From positions 1 through 7,190 of the forward strand of contig JAFAQW010000002.1 of the NCBI GenBank assembly GCA_019245995.1: 7,190 bases of DNA, written 5' to 3'. Positions 1 to 5,811 of the stretch are shown here, piece by piece. The notes beneath the pieces are model-generated. The model made no database searches and was not told the DNA's origin. It worked only from the letters and a program-made list of their open reading frames with translations. The translations under genes and the position numbers were made by a program. The stretch comes from Vulcanimicrobiota bacterium. Its GTDB lineage: Bacteria > Vulcanimicrobiota > Vulcanimicrobiia > Vulcanimicrobiales > Vulcanimicrobiaceae. Position 1 is the stretch's first letter; each line of letters begins with the position of its first letter.

Positions 1-18
1 ATGGAGGTCGATTTTCAC
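1..18 (-). CDS. 5' end of probable PHP-domain metal-dependent phosphoesterase (partial, runs off the window)
   Basis: Only six codons are visible: GTG AAA ATC GAC CTC CAT, giving M-K-I-D-L-H. This is the usual opening of PHP-domain proteins, in which the first metal-binding H-x-H motif follows an IDLH stretch; here the first His would be the last visible residue. The GTG (18-16) overlaps the TGA of the upstream spoVS gene (17-15) as GTGA, the same kind of junction seen between ymdB and spoVS, which supports a real coupled start. An AAGG-like Shine-Dalgarno match lies upstream, within the end of spoVS. PHP domains typically hydrolyse phosphoesters of nucleotides or small metabolites. Six residues cannot prove the family; the call rests on motif plus junction and is an inference. 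Confidence 0.4.
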
Positions 19-311
19 GCTTGCGCTGCCTTATCTTCGAGCACGCGCCGCTCCACCATCAGCGAGATCGCGGTTCGCTCGCTCTCGCCGACGGGGACGA
101 CGACAAATGACGGAATGCAGACCGCATCGAGATGCGCGCCCTTTAAATAGTTGCGCGCAATCGCCACGGCCTTGATCGCCTGGTTTATCGCTCCGGCGCC
201 GACCGCCTGCAGTTCGGCCGTCTCGCGCTCGCGCAGCGCCGCGGCGAGCGCGCCGGCGACCGCATTGGGCGTGCTCTTTGCAGAGACTTTCAAGATCACG
301 TCGGGATTCAT
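15..311 (-). CDS. spoVS: SpoVS-like protein (stage V sporulation protein S family)
   Basis: A 98-aa protein that matches the SpoVS family along nearly its whole length: an N-terminal LKVSAKSTPNAVAGALA segment (about residues 7-23), the core QAVGAGAINQAIKAVAIAR (about 35-53), and a C-terminal half with CIPSF and ERTAISLMVE. B. subtilis SpoVS is 86 aa; this one has a few extra residues at each end. SpoVS proteins have an Alba-like fold, and in Bacillus influence late sporulation and septation; the protein also occurs in non-sporulating bacteria, where its job is unclear. The ATG overlaps the ymdB stop as ATGA, and a GAAGGG ribosome-binding site (323-318) sits six bases before it, which fixes this start. 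It is followed by a GTGA-overlapping gene. Identity is secure; function here is unknown, and sporulation should not be assumed. Confidence 0.95.
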   Translation of the reverse strand: MNPDVILKVSAKSTPNAVAGALAAALRERETAELQAVGAGAINQAIKAVAIARNYLKGAHLDAVCIPSFVVVPVGESERTAISLMVERRVLEDKAAQA

Positions 312-1093
312 GGGATGCCCTTCAAAAAAATCCGTTTGATTTCATTTGCCTTGCCGGAAATCCGGTCGATGGCCACGACCGCGCCGCAGAATTGCTTCGG
401 TCCTTTGCGCTCGACGCTGAAGCGCTCGGACAGCCCACGGAGGAAGCGGTCGAGTACGGCGCCCGCTTCCATCCCGATCACGCCGTCGCTCGGGCCCGTC
501 ATTCCGAGGTCGCTCAAGAACGCCGTGCCGCCGGCCAAGATCTGCTCGTCGGCAGTCTGCACGTGCGTGTGCGTTCCCACGACGCAGGAGACGCGTCCGT
601 CGAGATAGCGTCCCAGCGCGACTTTCTCCGACGTCGCTTCGGCGTGCACGTCCACGACCAGCACCGGCGTACGTTCGCGCAACTCGTCCACGAGCCGGTC
701 GGCGCAACGGAACGGGTCGTCCACCGGCGGCATGAAGGTGCGACCCATGATGTTGAGCACGCCGACGGTGACGCCGTCGGCCGTGAACGTCGAGGCGCCG
801 CGGCCGGGCACGCCGGAGGGATAGTTCGCGGGCCGCAGCACGCGCTCGCTGCTTTCGAGATATTGCACGAAGTCGCGCTTGTCGAAGATGTGATTGCCGC
901 CCGTGATGAAGTCCACGCCGTTGTCGAACATCTCGTCGGCGGTCTGCGCGGTCAGCCCGAAGCCGCCCGCGGCGTTCTCGCCGTTGGCGATGCAGGCGTG
1001 GATGTGATGCTGGTCGCGCAGGAGCGGCAGGCAGCGCTTGAGCACCTCGCGGCCGGGCGATCCGACCACGTCTCCGACGATGAGGAGGTTCAG
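308..1093 (-). CDS. ymdB: YmdB-type metallophosphoesterase (TIGR00282 family), cyclic-nucleotide phosphodiesterase; CTG start
   Basis: A cytoplasmic dinuclear-metal phosphodiesterase; the B. subtilis member hydrolyses 2',3'-cyclic nucleotides and affects the switch between motility and biofilm. With the CTG at 1093 as start the product is 261 aa, the usual family length, and begins MNLLIVGDVVGSPGR. All metal and active-site residues then fall at the B. subtilis positions: Asp8, Glu39, Asn40 (NGEN), Asn67-His68 (GGNH), His150 (VDVHAEA), His175 and His177 (GTHTH). The first conventional start, GTG at 1069, would remove Asp8 and the first beta-strand, so it is very unlikely. No ATG, GTG or TTG lies in frame between 1069 and the stop of the upstream gene at 1105, and I see no clear Shine-Dalgarno before 1093; initiation may rely on coupling, as the upstream stop is 11 bases away. 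The gene ends in an ATGA overlap with spoVS. Family call is very strong; the CTG start is inferred from conservation. Confidence 0.95.
   Translation of the reverse strand: MNLLIVGDVVGSPGREVLKRCLPLLRDQHHIHACIANGENAAGGFGLTAQTADEMFDNGVDFITGGNHIFDKRDFVQYLESSERVLRPANYPSGVPGRGASTFTADGVTVGVLNIMGRTFMPPVDDPFRCADRLVDELRERTPVLVVDVHAEATSEKVALGRYLDGRVSCVVGTHTHVQTADEQILAGGTAFLSDLGMTGPSDGVIGMEAGAVLDRFLRGLSERFSVERKGPKQFCGAVVAIDRISGKANEIKRIFLKGIP
318..323 (-). promoter_or_regulatory. Shine-Dalgarno site for spoVS inside the end of ymdB
   Basis: Read on the minus strand this is GAAGGG followed by six bases and then ATG at 311. It lies within the last codons of ymdB and sets the spoVS start at the ATGA overlap, consistent with translational coupling. 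Confidence 0.6.
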
Positions 1094-1104
1094 CGGGGGG
1101 CTAG

Positions 1105-1653
1105 TTAGCGGCGAGCCGAGGCCTTCGCTTTCTTTTGCGACTTCAAGAAATAGACCAGCACCCGTTTTTCTTCTCGAAAGCCCACGAGATTCTTGGACTG
1201 CGCGGGGTCGCGCAGCGCCTCGATCGCGTACAACGCGGCCTCGTCGTCGGCCGCCGGGTCGCTGTCGTAGTGGTCGTCGGGCAAGGGGCTGCGGACGAGC
1301 GCGTCGCCGCAGCGCTCGCTAAAGAAGGCGACTTGCAGCTCGAGCTCTTCCTTAGAGAAGGTCTCGAGGTCGCGGGTGACGTGCACGAAGGTCATCGCGC
1401 GGTCGCCCTCGCACTCGACGCGCAGCACCTCGGGCTCTTCCTTGGCTAACGCCACGAAGCCGCGCACGTGCTCCTCGATCGCCTCGACCATGGCCGACGC
1501 GGCGGCGCGGTCGAGCCGCTGGCGCACGACGAAGGTGAGGCGCAGCGAACGCTCCGGCGGGCCGGAGCGAATTGAAGCCAGCTCCGGAAAGCGCACCAGC
1601 AGTGCGCAAATCAGGCTGACCGTATCGGCGTTTTCGACGATGCGCGTGCTCAT
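1105..1653 (-). CDS. Conserved-looking hypothetical protein, first gene of the ymdB-spoVS operon
   Basis: A 182-aa protein I do not recognise. It appears soluble and alpha/beta, with no signal peptide or membrane segment. Visible parts are a short helix (SLICALLVRFPEL, about residues 13-25), a strand (RSLRLTFVV), an amphipathic helix (about 49-70), a second strand pair around LRVECEG and TFVHVTR, an acidic linker (DDHYDSDPAADDEAA, about 128-142) and a Lys/Arg-rich tail (KSQKKAKASARR), which might contact nucleic acid or acidic partners. The ATG at 1653 was chosen because the frame upstream becomes a long Arg/Pro-rich stretch typical of non-coding GC-rich DNA. No good ribosome-binding site precedes it; the bases just before the ATG are AT-rich (TTATTTAAAG). 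The stop lies 11 bases before the ymdB CTG. In B. subtilis the gene upstream of ymdB is rny (RNase Y); this protein is too small and lacks KH and HD motifs, so it is not RNase Y. The gene is likely real because of its position and low-complexity-free sequence; its role is unknown. Confidence 0.8.
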   Translation of the reverse strand: MSTRIVENADTVSLICALLVRFPELASIRSGPPERSLRLTFVVRQRLDRAAASAMVEAIEEHVRGFVALAKEEPEVLRVECEGDRAMTFVHVTRDLETFSKEELELQVAFFSERCGDALVRSPLPDDHYDSDPAADDEAALYAIEALRDPAQSKNLVGFREEKRVLVYFLKSQKKAKASARR

Positions 1654-1769
1654 CTTTAAATAATTTCGATTCCGGTGTCCATCCCGCTCGGAGGGCCGAT
1701 TCGCAAGGGGCAGGCTCAGTACGACGCCGCCCCAAGGCCTCCCCCCGGCCGTGCCTAGAAACAACCGGC
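1654..1769. other. Divergent intergenic region between the ymdB operon and the copper-handling operon
   Basis: The 116 bases separate two gene groups transcribed away from each other, so promoters for both are expected here. The side nearest the minus-strand gene holds an AT-rich patch (about 1654-1670) in otherwise GC-rich DNA. I found no pair of -35/-10 boxes with good match and spacing, and no convincing operator dyad. Confidence 0.5.
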
Positions 1770-2324
1770 GTGACCCTGCGGAAGGTTCCGAGCGCGCTTG
1801 CCTTGGGCTTACTCGCCTCGCTCGCCGCCCACGCGTTGCTCTACCGCGGCGCCCACGCGATGGGCGCCGAGTTTCAGGCGCTGCTGCTGCAAGTCGCGGC
1901 CCTGAGCCTCGTCGCGCTGATCGCGGCCTTCGGGAGCGCCGCCTGGCGGGGGGCCAAGGCCATCGCCGACGGCAGCGTCTTGGCCGCGCGCCTGGGCGGT
2001 TACCTGCCCTCGCCGCTCGCCGTCTTCGGGGCCGCCGCCGCGTGGTTCGTGCTGGCCGAGGCCGCCGAGCCACGCCACGCGGGCACCGCGTTGCTGCTGA
2101 CCGCCGCTGCCTTGGCGCTCGCGGCCTGGCTCATGGTGGCACTGGGCCGCGGGATCTTGTCGGTTCTGGCGCGCGCGGCGATCGCGATCGTCCGCTGCGC
2201 CTTTGCGCCGCGCACGCAGCCGTTGCGGCGCGTCGTTTTTCGCGTTGCGCGCCCGAAGACGCCGCAATGCGCGCGGCGCCTTTTCGCCCGCCCACCTCCG
2301 GTCGTTTGGTTGTCTCGCGCGTAA
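1770..2324 (+). CDS. Small multi-pass membrane protein of unknown function, upstream of the copper genes
   Basis: A 184-aa hydrophobic protein starting at GTG, with four probable membrane helices at about residues 7-30, 35-58, 81-100 and 106-142 (the last may be longer or broken). It ends in a positively charged, Pro-rich tail of about 40 residues that includes a QCARRLFARPPP stretch; the tail is probably cytoplasmic by the positive-inside rule. No ribosome-binding site precedes the GTG, and no in-frame ATG gives a better start, so translation may be leaderless or start elsewhere. A second, Arg-rich open frame from 1751 covers the same DNA but looks like a GC-rich shadow; the hydrophobic pattern favours this frame. 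The stop is 39 bases before the beta-barrel gene, so it may be the first gene of the copper unit. I do not recognise the family. Confidence 0.6.
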   Translation: MTLRKVPSALALGLLASLAAHALLYRGAHAMGAEFQALLLQVAALSLVALIAAFGSAAWRGAKAIADGSVLAARLGGYLPSPLAVFGAAAAWFVLAEAAEPRHAGTALLLTAAALALAAWLMVALGRGILSVLARAAIAIVRCAFAPRTQPLRRVVFRVARPKTPQCARRLFARPPPVVWLSRA

Positions 2325-2353
2325 TCGCGCGCATTTAGCACAACTTTTCCATC

Positions 2354-2359
2354 GGAGGA
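2354..2359 (+). promoter_or_regulatory. Strong Shine-Dalgarno (GGAGGA) for the beta-barrel gene
   Basis: GGAGGA lies four bases before the ATG at 2364. It is one of the two clearest ribosome-binding sites in the window and supports the start chosen for the 301-aa secreted protein. Confidence 0.7.
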
Positions 2360-2363
2360 ATCC

Positions 2364-3269
2364 ATGTTTCGTTTCATTGCGGCATTGCTTGCCGCGCAGC
2401 TTCTGTGCATCATCACGTACGCGACCGCGCAGGCGCACGTCGTCTGCGGAAACCGCGTTTTTCCAACCACGCTGACGATGGACGACCCCGGCGTGAGCGA
2501 CGAACTCTCCCTGCCGACGATCAATCTCACGCCCACCCCCTCGGGTGAAAGCAACAGCTATGGCTACGAGTGGGACAAGACGATCACCGAAGATCTGGGC
2601 TTCGGAATCAACGGCAACTACGTGTCGCAACGCGGCGCGCAGAACCTCAACGGCTGGAACAACATCTCCGTAACGCTGAAGGATCAGCATCCCTGCATCG
2701 ACCGCCATCCGCACGAGGAGTTGGTGTGGTCGGTGGGGCTGATCCGTCTGATTCCGGGGACCGGCGCGGCGCAACTGCGCAACGCAGGCGCGATCGCGAG
2801 CACCGGCAGCACCGCGCCGACCTTTTACTTCGGCAAGGGGCTGGGCGACGTAGCGGCGCCGTACCTGCGTCCTTTCGCAATCACCGGCGAGTTGAGCCGC
2901 GTCATCTCGGATTCGCCCGCCGTGAGCCCGAGCGGATGGAGTTATGCGGTGTCGTTGCAATATTCGTTGCCGTATTTGAAGCAGAACATCACGGCGCTGC
3001 CGGTGTCGCGCTTCATCACCGGCATGACGCCGCTTGTCGAGTTCGCCGTGAACGCGCCGGACGTCGGTCCGCCGAGCGCGACGATCTCTCCCGGCATACT
3101 ATACGACGCCAACACCTGGCAGCTGGGCGCGGAGGCAATTCTGCCGGCGGACAAAGCCGCACACCAAGCGCAGGGAACCGGATTCATCATTCAGTTTCAC
3201 GCCTTCCTGGACGCCTACTATAAGAACTGGTTCGGCAAACCCATCATCAACAGGAATCTCTGGAAATGA
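2364..3269 (+). CDS. Secreted beta-barrel-like protein (outer-membrane transporter type) of the copper operon
   Basis: A 301-aa protein with a clear Sec signal peptide: FRFIAALLAAQLLCIITYATAQA, with likely cleavage after QA at about residue 23, so the mature chain starts near HVVCGNRVF. The rest has no membrane helices but alternating hydrophobic/aromatic stretches rich in Gly, Asn, Tyr and Ser (for example GFGINGNYVS, WSYAVSLQYSLPYL, GFIIQFHAFLDAYY), as in outer-membrane barrels of the Phenol_MetA_deg / transporter-like group; membership of that group is my best guess. The mature N-terminus carries a Cys and a central QHPCIDRHPHEE segment holds a second Cys and three His, which could bind metal or form a disulfide. 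It starts after a strong GGAGGA site and its stop overlaps copC as ATGA, so it belongs to the copper operon and may move copper or a copper complex across, or sense it at, the outer membrane. The location is predicted; the substrate is inferred from neighbours only. Confidence 0.8.
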   Translation: MFRFIAALLAAQLLCIITYATAQAHVVCGNRVFPTTLTMDDPGVSDELSLPTINLTPTPSGESNSYGYEWDKTITEDLGFGINGNYVSQRGAQNLNGWNNISVTLKDQHPCIDRHPHEELVWSVGLIRLIPGTGAAQLRNAGAIASTGSTAPTFYFGKGLGDVAAPYLRPFAITGELSRVISDSPAVSPSGWSYAVSLQYSLPYLKQNITALPVSRFITGMTPLVEFAVNAPDVGPPSATISPGILYDANTWQLGAEAILPADKAAHQAQGTGFIIQFHAFLDAYYKNWFGKPIINRNLWK

Positions 3270-3643
3270 ACACTGCACGACTCATCGCGGCGGCGATTTT
3301 TGCGCTCGCCGGATTCTTCGGCGCCCCGCCGGCGGCTCGGGCGCACGCGTTTCTCGATCACGCCGCTCCGGCCGTGGGCAGCACGGTGCCCAACCCGCCG
3401 CCCGTGATCCATTTGTGGTTCACGCAAGAGCTCGAACCGGCGTTCAGCTGGGTGACGGTCAGCGACAAATCCGGCGCTTCGGTCAGCGACGGTCCGGCCG
3501 CGATCGACCCGAGCAATAAAATGGAAATGACGGTTAAGCTGAAGCCGCTGCCGGCCGGCACGTATACCGTGAAATGGCATGCGCTGTCGGTGGACACGCA
3601 CACGACCGAGGGCGACTTTACGTTCCAGGTCAAGAAGGGCTGA
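3266..3643 (+). CDS. copC: CopC-family periplasmic copper-binding protein
   Basis: A 125-aa CopC protein. Residues 1-26 are a signal peptide ending ARA, so the mature protein begins with His (residue 27), as is typical for CopC, where this N-terminal His forms part of a Cu(II) brace. The other brace ligands are visible in SVDTHTTEGDFTF as Asp110 and His112, which are residues 84 and 86 of the mature chain, very close to Asp83 and His85 of Pseudomonas CopC. The compact Ig-like domain also shows the family segments HAAPAVGSTVPNPP and LPAGTYTVKWHALS. The Met-rich Cu(I) loop of some CopC proteins is absent, so this looks like the single-site Cu(II) type. The ATG overlaps the previous stop (ATGA) and an AGGA site lies ten bases upstream. 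Its own stop overlaps the probable CTG start of copD. It likely binds Cu(II) in the periplasm and passes it to CopD. Confidence 0.93.
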   Translation: MNTARLIAAAIFALAGFFGAPPAARAHAFLDHAAPAVGSTVPNPPPVIHLWFTQELEPAFSWVTVSDKSGASVSDGPAAIDPSNKMEMTVKLKPLPAGTYTVKWHALSVDTHTTEGDFTFQVKKG

Positions 3644-5613
3644 ACATCGATCCGCTCCTGACCGTCATCCGGCTTCTCCATTATGCGGCGAGCGTGTTGC
3701 TCGAAGGCACGTTCGTCTTCTGGTGCTTGATCGCGTGGCCGGCGTTCCGTCGGGGCGGCGATGCGCCTGCGTTTGAGGCGCGGATGAATCGGACGGTCTC
3801 GTGGCTCGCGTGGGCGAGTTTGCTGGTGGCGGTCGTCAGCGGCGCCGGCTGGCTCGTGATCGTCGGATCGAACATGAGCGGAACGCCGCTCGCCGCGGTG
3901 TTACACGGACCGGTCCTCGGCATCGTGTTGACGCAAACGCGCTTCGGCACGGACTGGGAGATCCGCGCGGCGTTCATCGCGGTGGTCGCGCTGTGTCTCC
4001 TGGTGCAAAGGGGAGGCCGCCGGCGCGCGGCCGCATCGATCGGGTTCGCGCGCGCGGCGGCGTTCGTTGCGGCTTTGGCGTGGGCGGGGCATGGGGCGGC
4101 GACGGAGCAGGTGCCGTTCGACGCGCTCCATCTCCCCGCCGACATCTTGCATCTGCTCGCCACGGGCGCGTGGCTGGGAGCGCTTCTGCCCTTGGTACTG
4201 TTGCTGTTTGCGGCGCGACGGGACGGCGCCCCCGACGCGGTCGGCGTGGCTCGCGTGGCGACGCTCCGTTTTTCGGTGCTCGGCCTCGCTTGCGTCGGAA
4301 CGCTGATCGTGACCGGCATCGTCAACACGTGGTTCTTATCCGGCAGCGTCCCCGCGCTACTCGGAACGCTCTACGGACAACTCTTGCTCGTGAAAATCGC
4401 CCTGTTCGCCGGGATGATCGCCGTGGCGAGCGTGAATCAGCGGAGACTATTGCCGGCGCTCGCGCAGGCCGGCTACGACGACGTAGTGCGATTGCCAACG
4501 ATTCGGAAAGTCGGGCGCAACGCTGCGATCGAGGCGAGCCTCGGCGTCTTCGTGCTGGCAATCGTGGGGGTGATCGGCGTGTTGACGCCGGGCTCCCACA
4601 CGGAGCCGCGCTGGCCGCTGCCGTTCCGATTCGATCTGGGCGAGATGGCGCCGGCGCTGCGCATCGGACTTCTCATCACGATTGCGGCGGCGATTCTTTG
4701 CCTTGCCGTACTCGCGCTCAATGCGGAGAGAAAACGCTATCGCCAGATGACGGCTGCTCTCGTCGTTTTCCTGGTCCTTGCCGTCACGGGTTGGTATCTG
4801 TTGCGTCCGGCCATCGTTGCGGCGTATCCGACGAGCTTTTACGCATCAACGCAAGCGTATGCCGCGCCGTCCGTAACGCGCGGCGCGCCGCTGTACGCGC
4901 AGAACTGCGCCGTCTGCCACGGAGCCGACGGGCGCGGCGACGGCCCGCTTTCGCGCAAGCTCCCCATTCGGCCGGCGGATTTGACCGAGCCGCATCTCTT
5001 CGCGCACAAAGCCGGCGAACTGTATTGGTGGGTGAGCAACGGGCGCGACAATGGCGTTATGCCGGGCTTCGCCGACAAGTTAAGCTCCGACCAGCGCTGG
5101 GATCTGATCAACTTCCTGCTGGCGCGCGCGGCCGGCGCAATGACGAAGGAGATCGGCCCGCAGATCGGCACCAAGGCTGTGCCGCCGTTGCCTGATTTTG
5201 CCTTCGAGCAAAGCGGCGCGCAAAATACGTTGAGTCAGACGCTCAAGAGCGGCCCGACTCTGGTGATATTATTCGGGACGCCGGTGCCGCGCGCGCGGCT
5301 CGAGGAGCTTGCGCGAGCGAAGCTACGATTTGCTGCCGTGGATTTACACGTGATTGCCGTGGCGCTCGATCGATCGAAGGTCGAAGCGCCCTTTATTGTC
5401 GCGGTGTCGGACGATGCTCGGACTACGCTCGCGCTGTTTCGATCGCGCGCGGACGGCGGCGACACCGAGCTGCTGCTCGATCGCGGCGGCAACATTCGCG
5501 CGCGCTGGACTGCCGTGGGGCGCGTGGCGGATGCTGCAACCCTATTGGCGGATGCGGTCAGCGTAGCGAAGATTCCCGTGGCGGCCGCGAACCACGCCGG
5601 GCACGGTCAGTAG
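3640..5613 (+). CDS. copD: CopD-family membrane protein fused to a c-type cytochrome and a cysteine-less thioredoxin/Sco-like domain; probable CTG start
   Basis: A 657-aa three-part protein. Residues about 5-315 are the CopD domain, with eight membrane helices, a His in the first helix (RLLHYAAS) and the family segment around LHLPADILHLLATGAWLG (about 163-180). Two more helices (about 339-360 and 371-388) lead to a periplasmic cytochrome c domain (about 411-505) with the heme motif CAVCH (Cys423, Cys426, His427) and a probable axial Met474 in VMPGF. Residues about 515-640 resemble a redoxin/Sco fold (PLPDFAFEQ, then TLVILFGT, then ELLLDRGGNIRARW), but the CxxC positions read TPVP and the domain has no Cys. 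CopD proteins move copper across the inner membrane with CopC; the heme domain suggests redox coupling. CTG at 3640 overlaps the copC stop as CTGA and gives the usual NIDPLLTVIRLLH opening. The alternative ATG at 3574 would add 22 charged residues and overlap copC by 70 bases. Domain calls are strong, the start is inferred, and the last domain is a fold guess. Confidence 0.93.
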   Translation: MNIDPLLTVIRLLHYAASVLLEGTFVFWCLIAWPAFRRGGDAPAFEARMNRTVSWLAWASLLVAVVSGAGWLVIVGSNMSGTPLAAVLHGPVLGIVLTQTRFGTDWEIRAAFIAVVALCLLVQRGGRRRAAASIGFARAAAFVAALAWAGHGAATEQVPFDALHLPADILHLLATGAWLGALLPLVLLLFAARRDGAPDAVGVARVATLRFSVLGLACVGTLIVTGIVNTWFLSGSVPALLGTLYGQLLLVKIALFAGMIAVASVNQRRLLPALAQAGYDDVVRLPTIRKVGRNAAIEASLGVFVLAIVGVIGVLTPGSHTEPRWPLPFRFDLGEMAPALRIGLLITIAAAILCLAVLALNAERKRYRQMTAALVVFLVLAVTGWYLLRPAIVAAYPTSFYASTQAYAAPSVTRGAPLYAQNCAVCHGADGRGDGPLSRKLPIRPADLTEPHLFAHKAGELYWWVSNGRDNGVMPGFADKLSSDQRWDLINFLLARAAGAMTKEIGPQIGTKAVPPLPDFAFEQSGAQNTLSQTLKSGPTLVILFGTPVPRARLEELARAKLRFAAVDLHVIAVALDRSKVEAPFIVAVSDDARTTLALFRSRADGGDTELLLDRGGNIRARWTAVGRVADAATLLADAVSVAKIPVAAANHAGHGQ

Positions 5614-5711
5614 ATGAGAAAGACGGCTACGTTAGGGCCGTTGACCGGTGATCGCCAAGCCGAAATGAGGCTCGTGCGAGGAGGTGCGTCAAGGGTAGTC
5701 AAACTCGCCGA

Positions 5712-5720
5712 CCCCCCCCC
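5712..5720 (+). repeat. Homopolymer run of nine C
   Basis: Nine consecutive C bases lie in the leader between copD and the repeat lipoprotein. The run is upstream of the preferred lipoprotein start (5812), so length changes would not alter that protein, but they could change spacing in the leader. It is also a site prone to sequencing error. Confidence 0.9.
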
Positions 5721-5730
5721 GAAACGACCG

Positions 5731-5759
5731 TTGGCTCGTAAGGTTTTGTATGCTACCAT
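5731..5759 (+). promoter_or_regulatory. Weak candidate promoter for the GloVer lipoprotein gene
   Basis: TTGGCT (5731-5736) and TACCAT (5754-5759) are separated by 17 bases, each matching the sigma-70 consensus at four of six positions. A start near 5766 would leave a leader of about 46 bases carrying the GGAGG ribosome-binding site at 5798-5802. The 198-base gap after copD makes a separate promoter reasonable, but matches this weak arise by chance. The rest of the gap (5614-5811) shows no gene I can support: it is open in the lipoprotein frame from an ATG at 5614, but that part has no recognisable protein features. Confidence 0.3.
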
Positions 5760-5811
5760 GATTTTAGGCGCGCTCGCGATCGCGCGTCGGGATTCATGGA
5801 GGTTGGAGCAA

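Noticed and set aside
140..160. The bases coding NYLK in spoVS resemble those just before the 182-aa gene start (also readable as NYLK), hinting at a repeated control box
   Set aside because: One copy is ordinary SpoVS coding sequence at a normal position in the family; similarity is about ten AT-rich bases and is best explained by chance.
278..1108. Long open frame on the plus strand opposite ymdB
   Set aside because: It is antisense to a gene with every catalytic residue in place, and its product is a His/Arg/Ala-rich mix with no domain pattern; expected in GC-rich DNA.
1654..2073. N-terminal extension of the 182-aa hypothetical protein up to 2073
   Set aside because: The extra 140 residues are nearly all Arg, Pro, Ala and Gly and overlap the divergent membrane gene; sensible protein sequence starts at the ATG at 1653.
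1809..2960. A 383-codon minus-strand frame across the membrane gene and the beta-barrel gene
   Set aside because: Low-complexity Arg/Gln/Gly composition, spans two better-supported genes on the other strand, including a signal peptide with a strong ribosome-binding site.
3801..5195. A 464-codon plus-strand frame inside copD
   Set aside because: Arg/Gly-rich shadow of copD in another frame; copD itself carries clear helices and the CxxCH heme motif.
5185..5560. C-terminal part of CopD as an active thioredoxin or Sco copper chaperone
   Set aside because: The active-site pair is replaced by TPVP and no Cys occurs in this part, so only a fold resemblance can be claimed.
5623..5641. Possible hairpin ACGGC...GCCGT just after copD as a terminator
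   Set aside because: Only five pairs with a nine-base loop and no T-run; too weak to call.
5775..5784. Perfect palindrome CGCGATCGCG in the lipoprotein leader
   Set aside because: Short and made of dinucleotide-like GC sequence common in such genomes; no matching promoter geometry.
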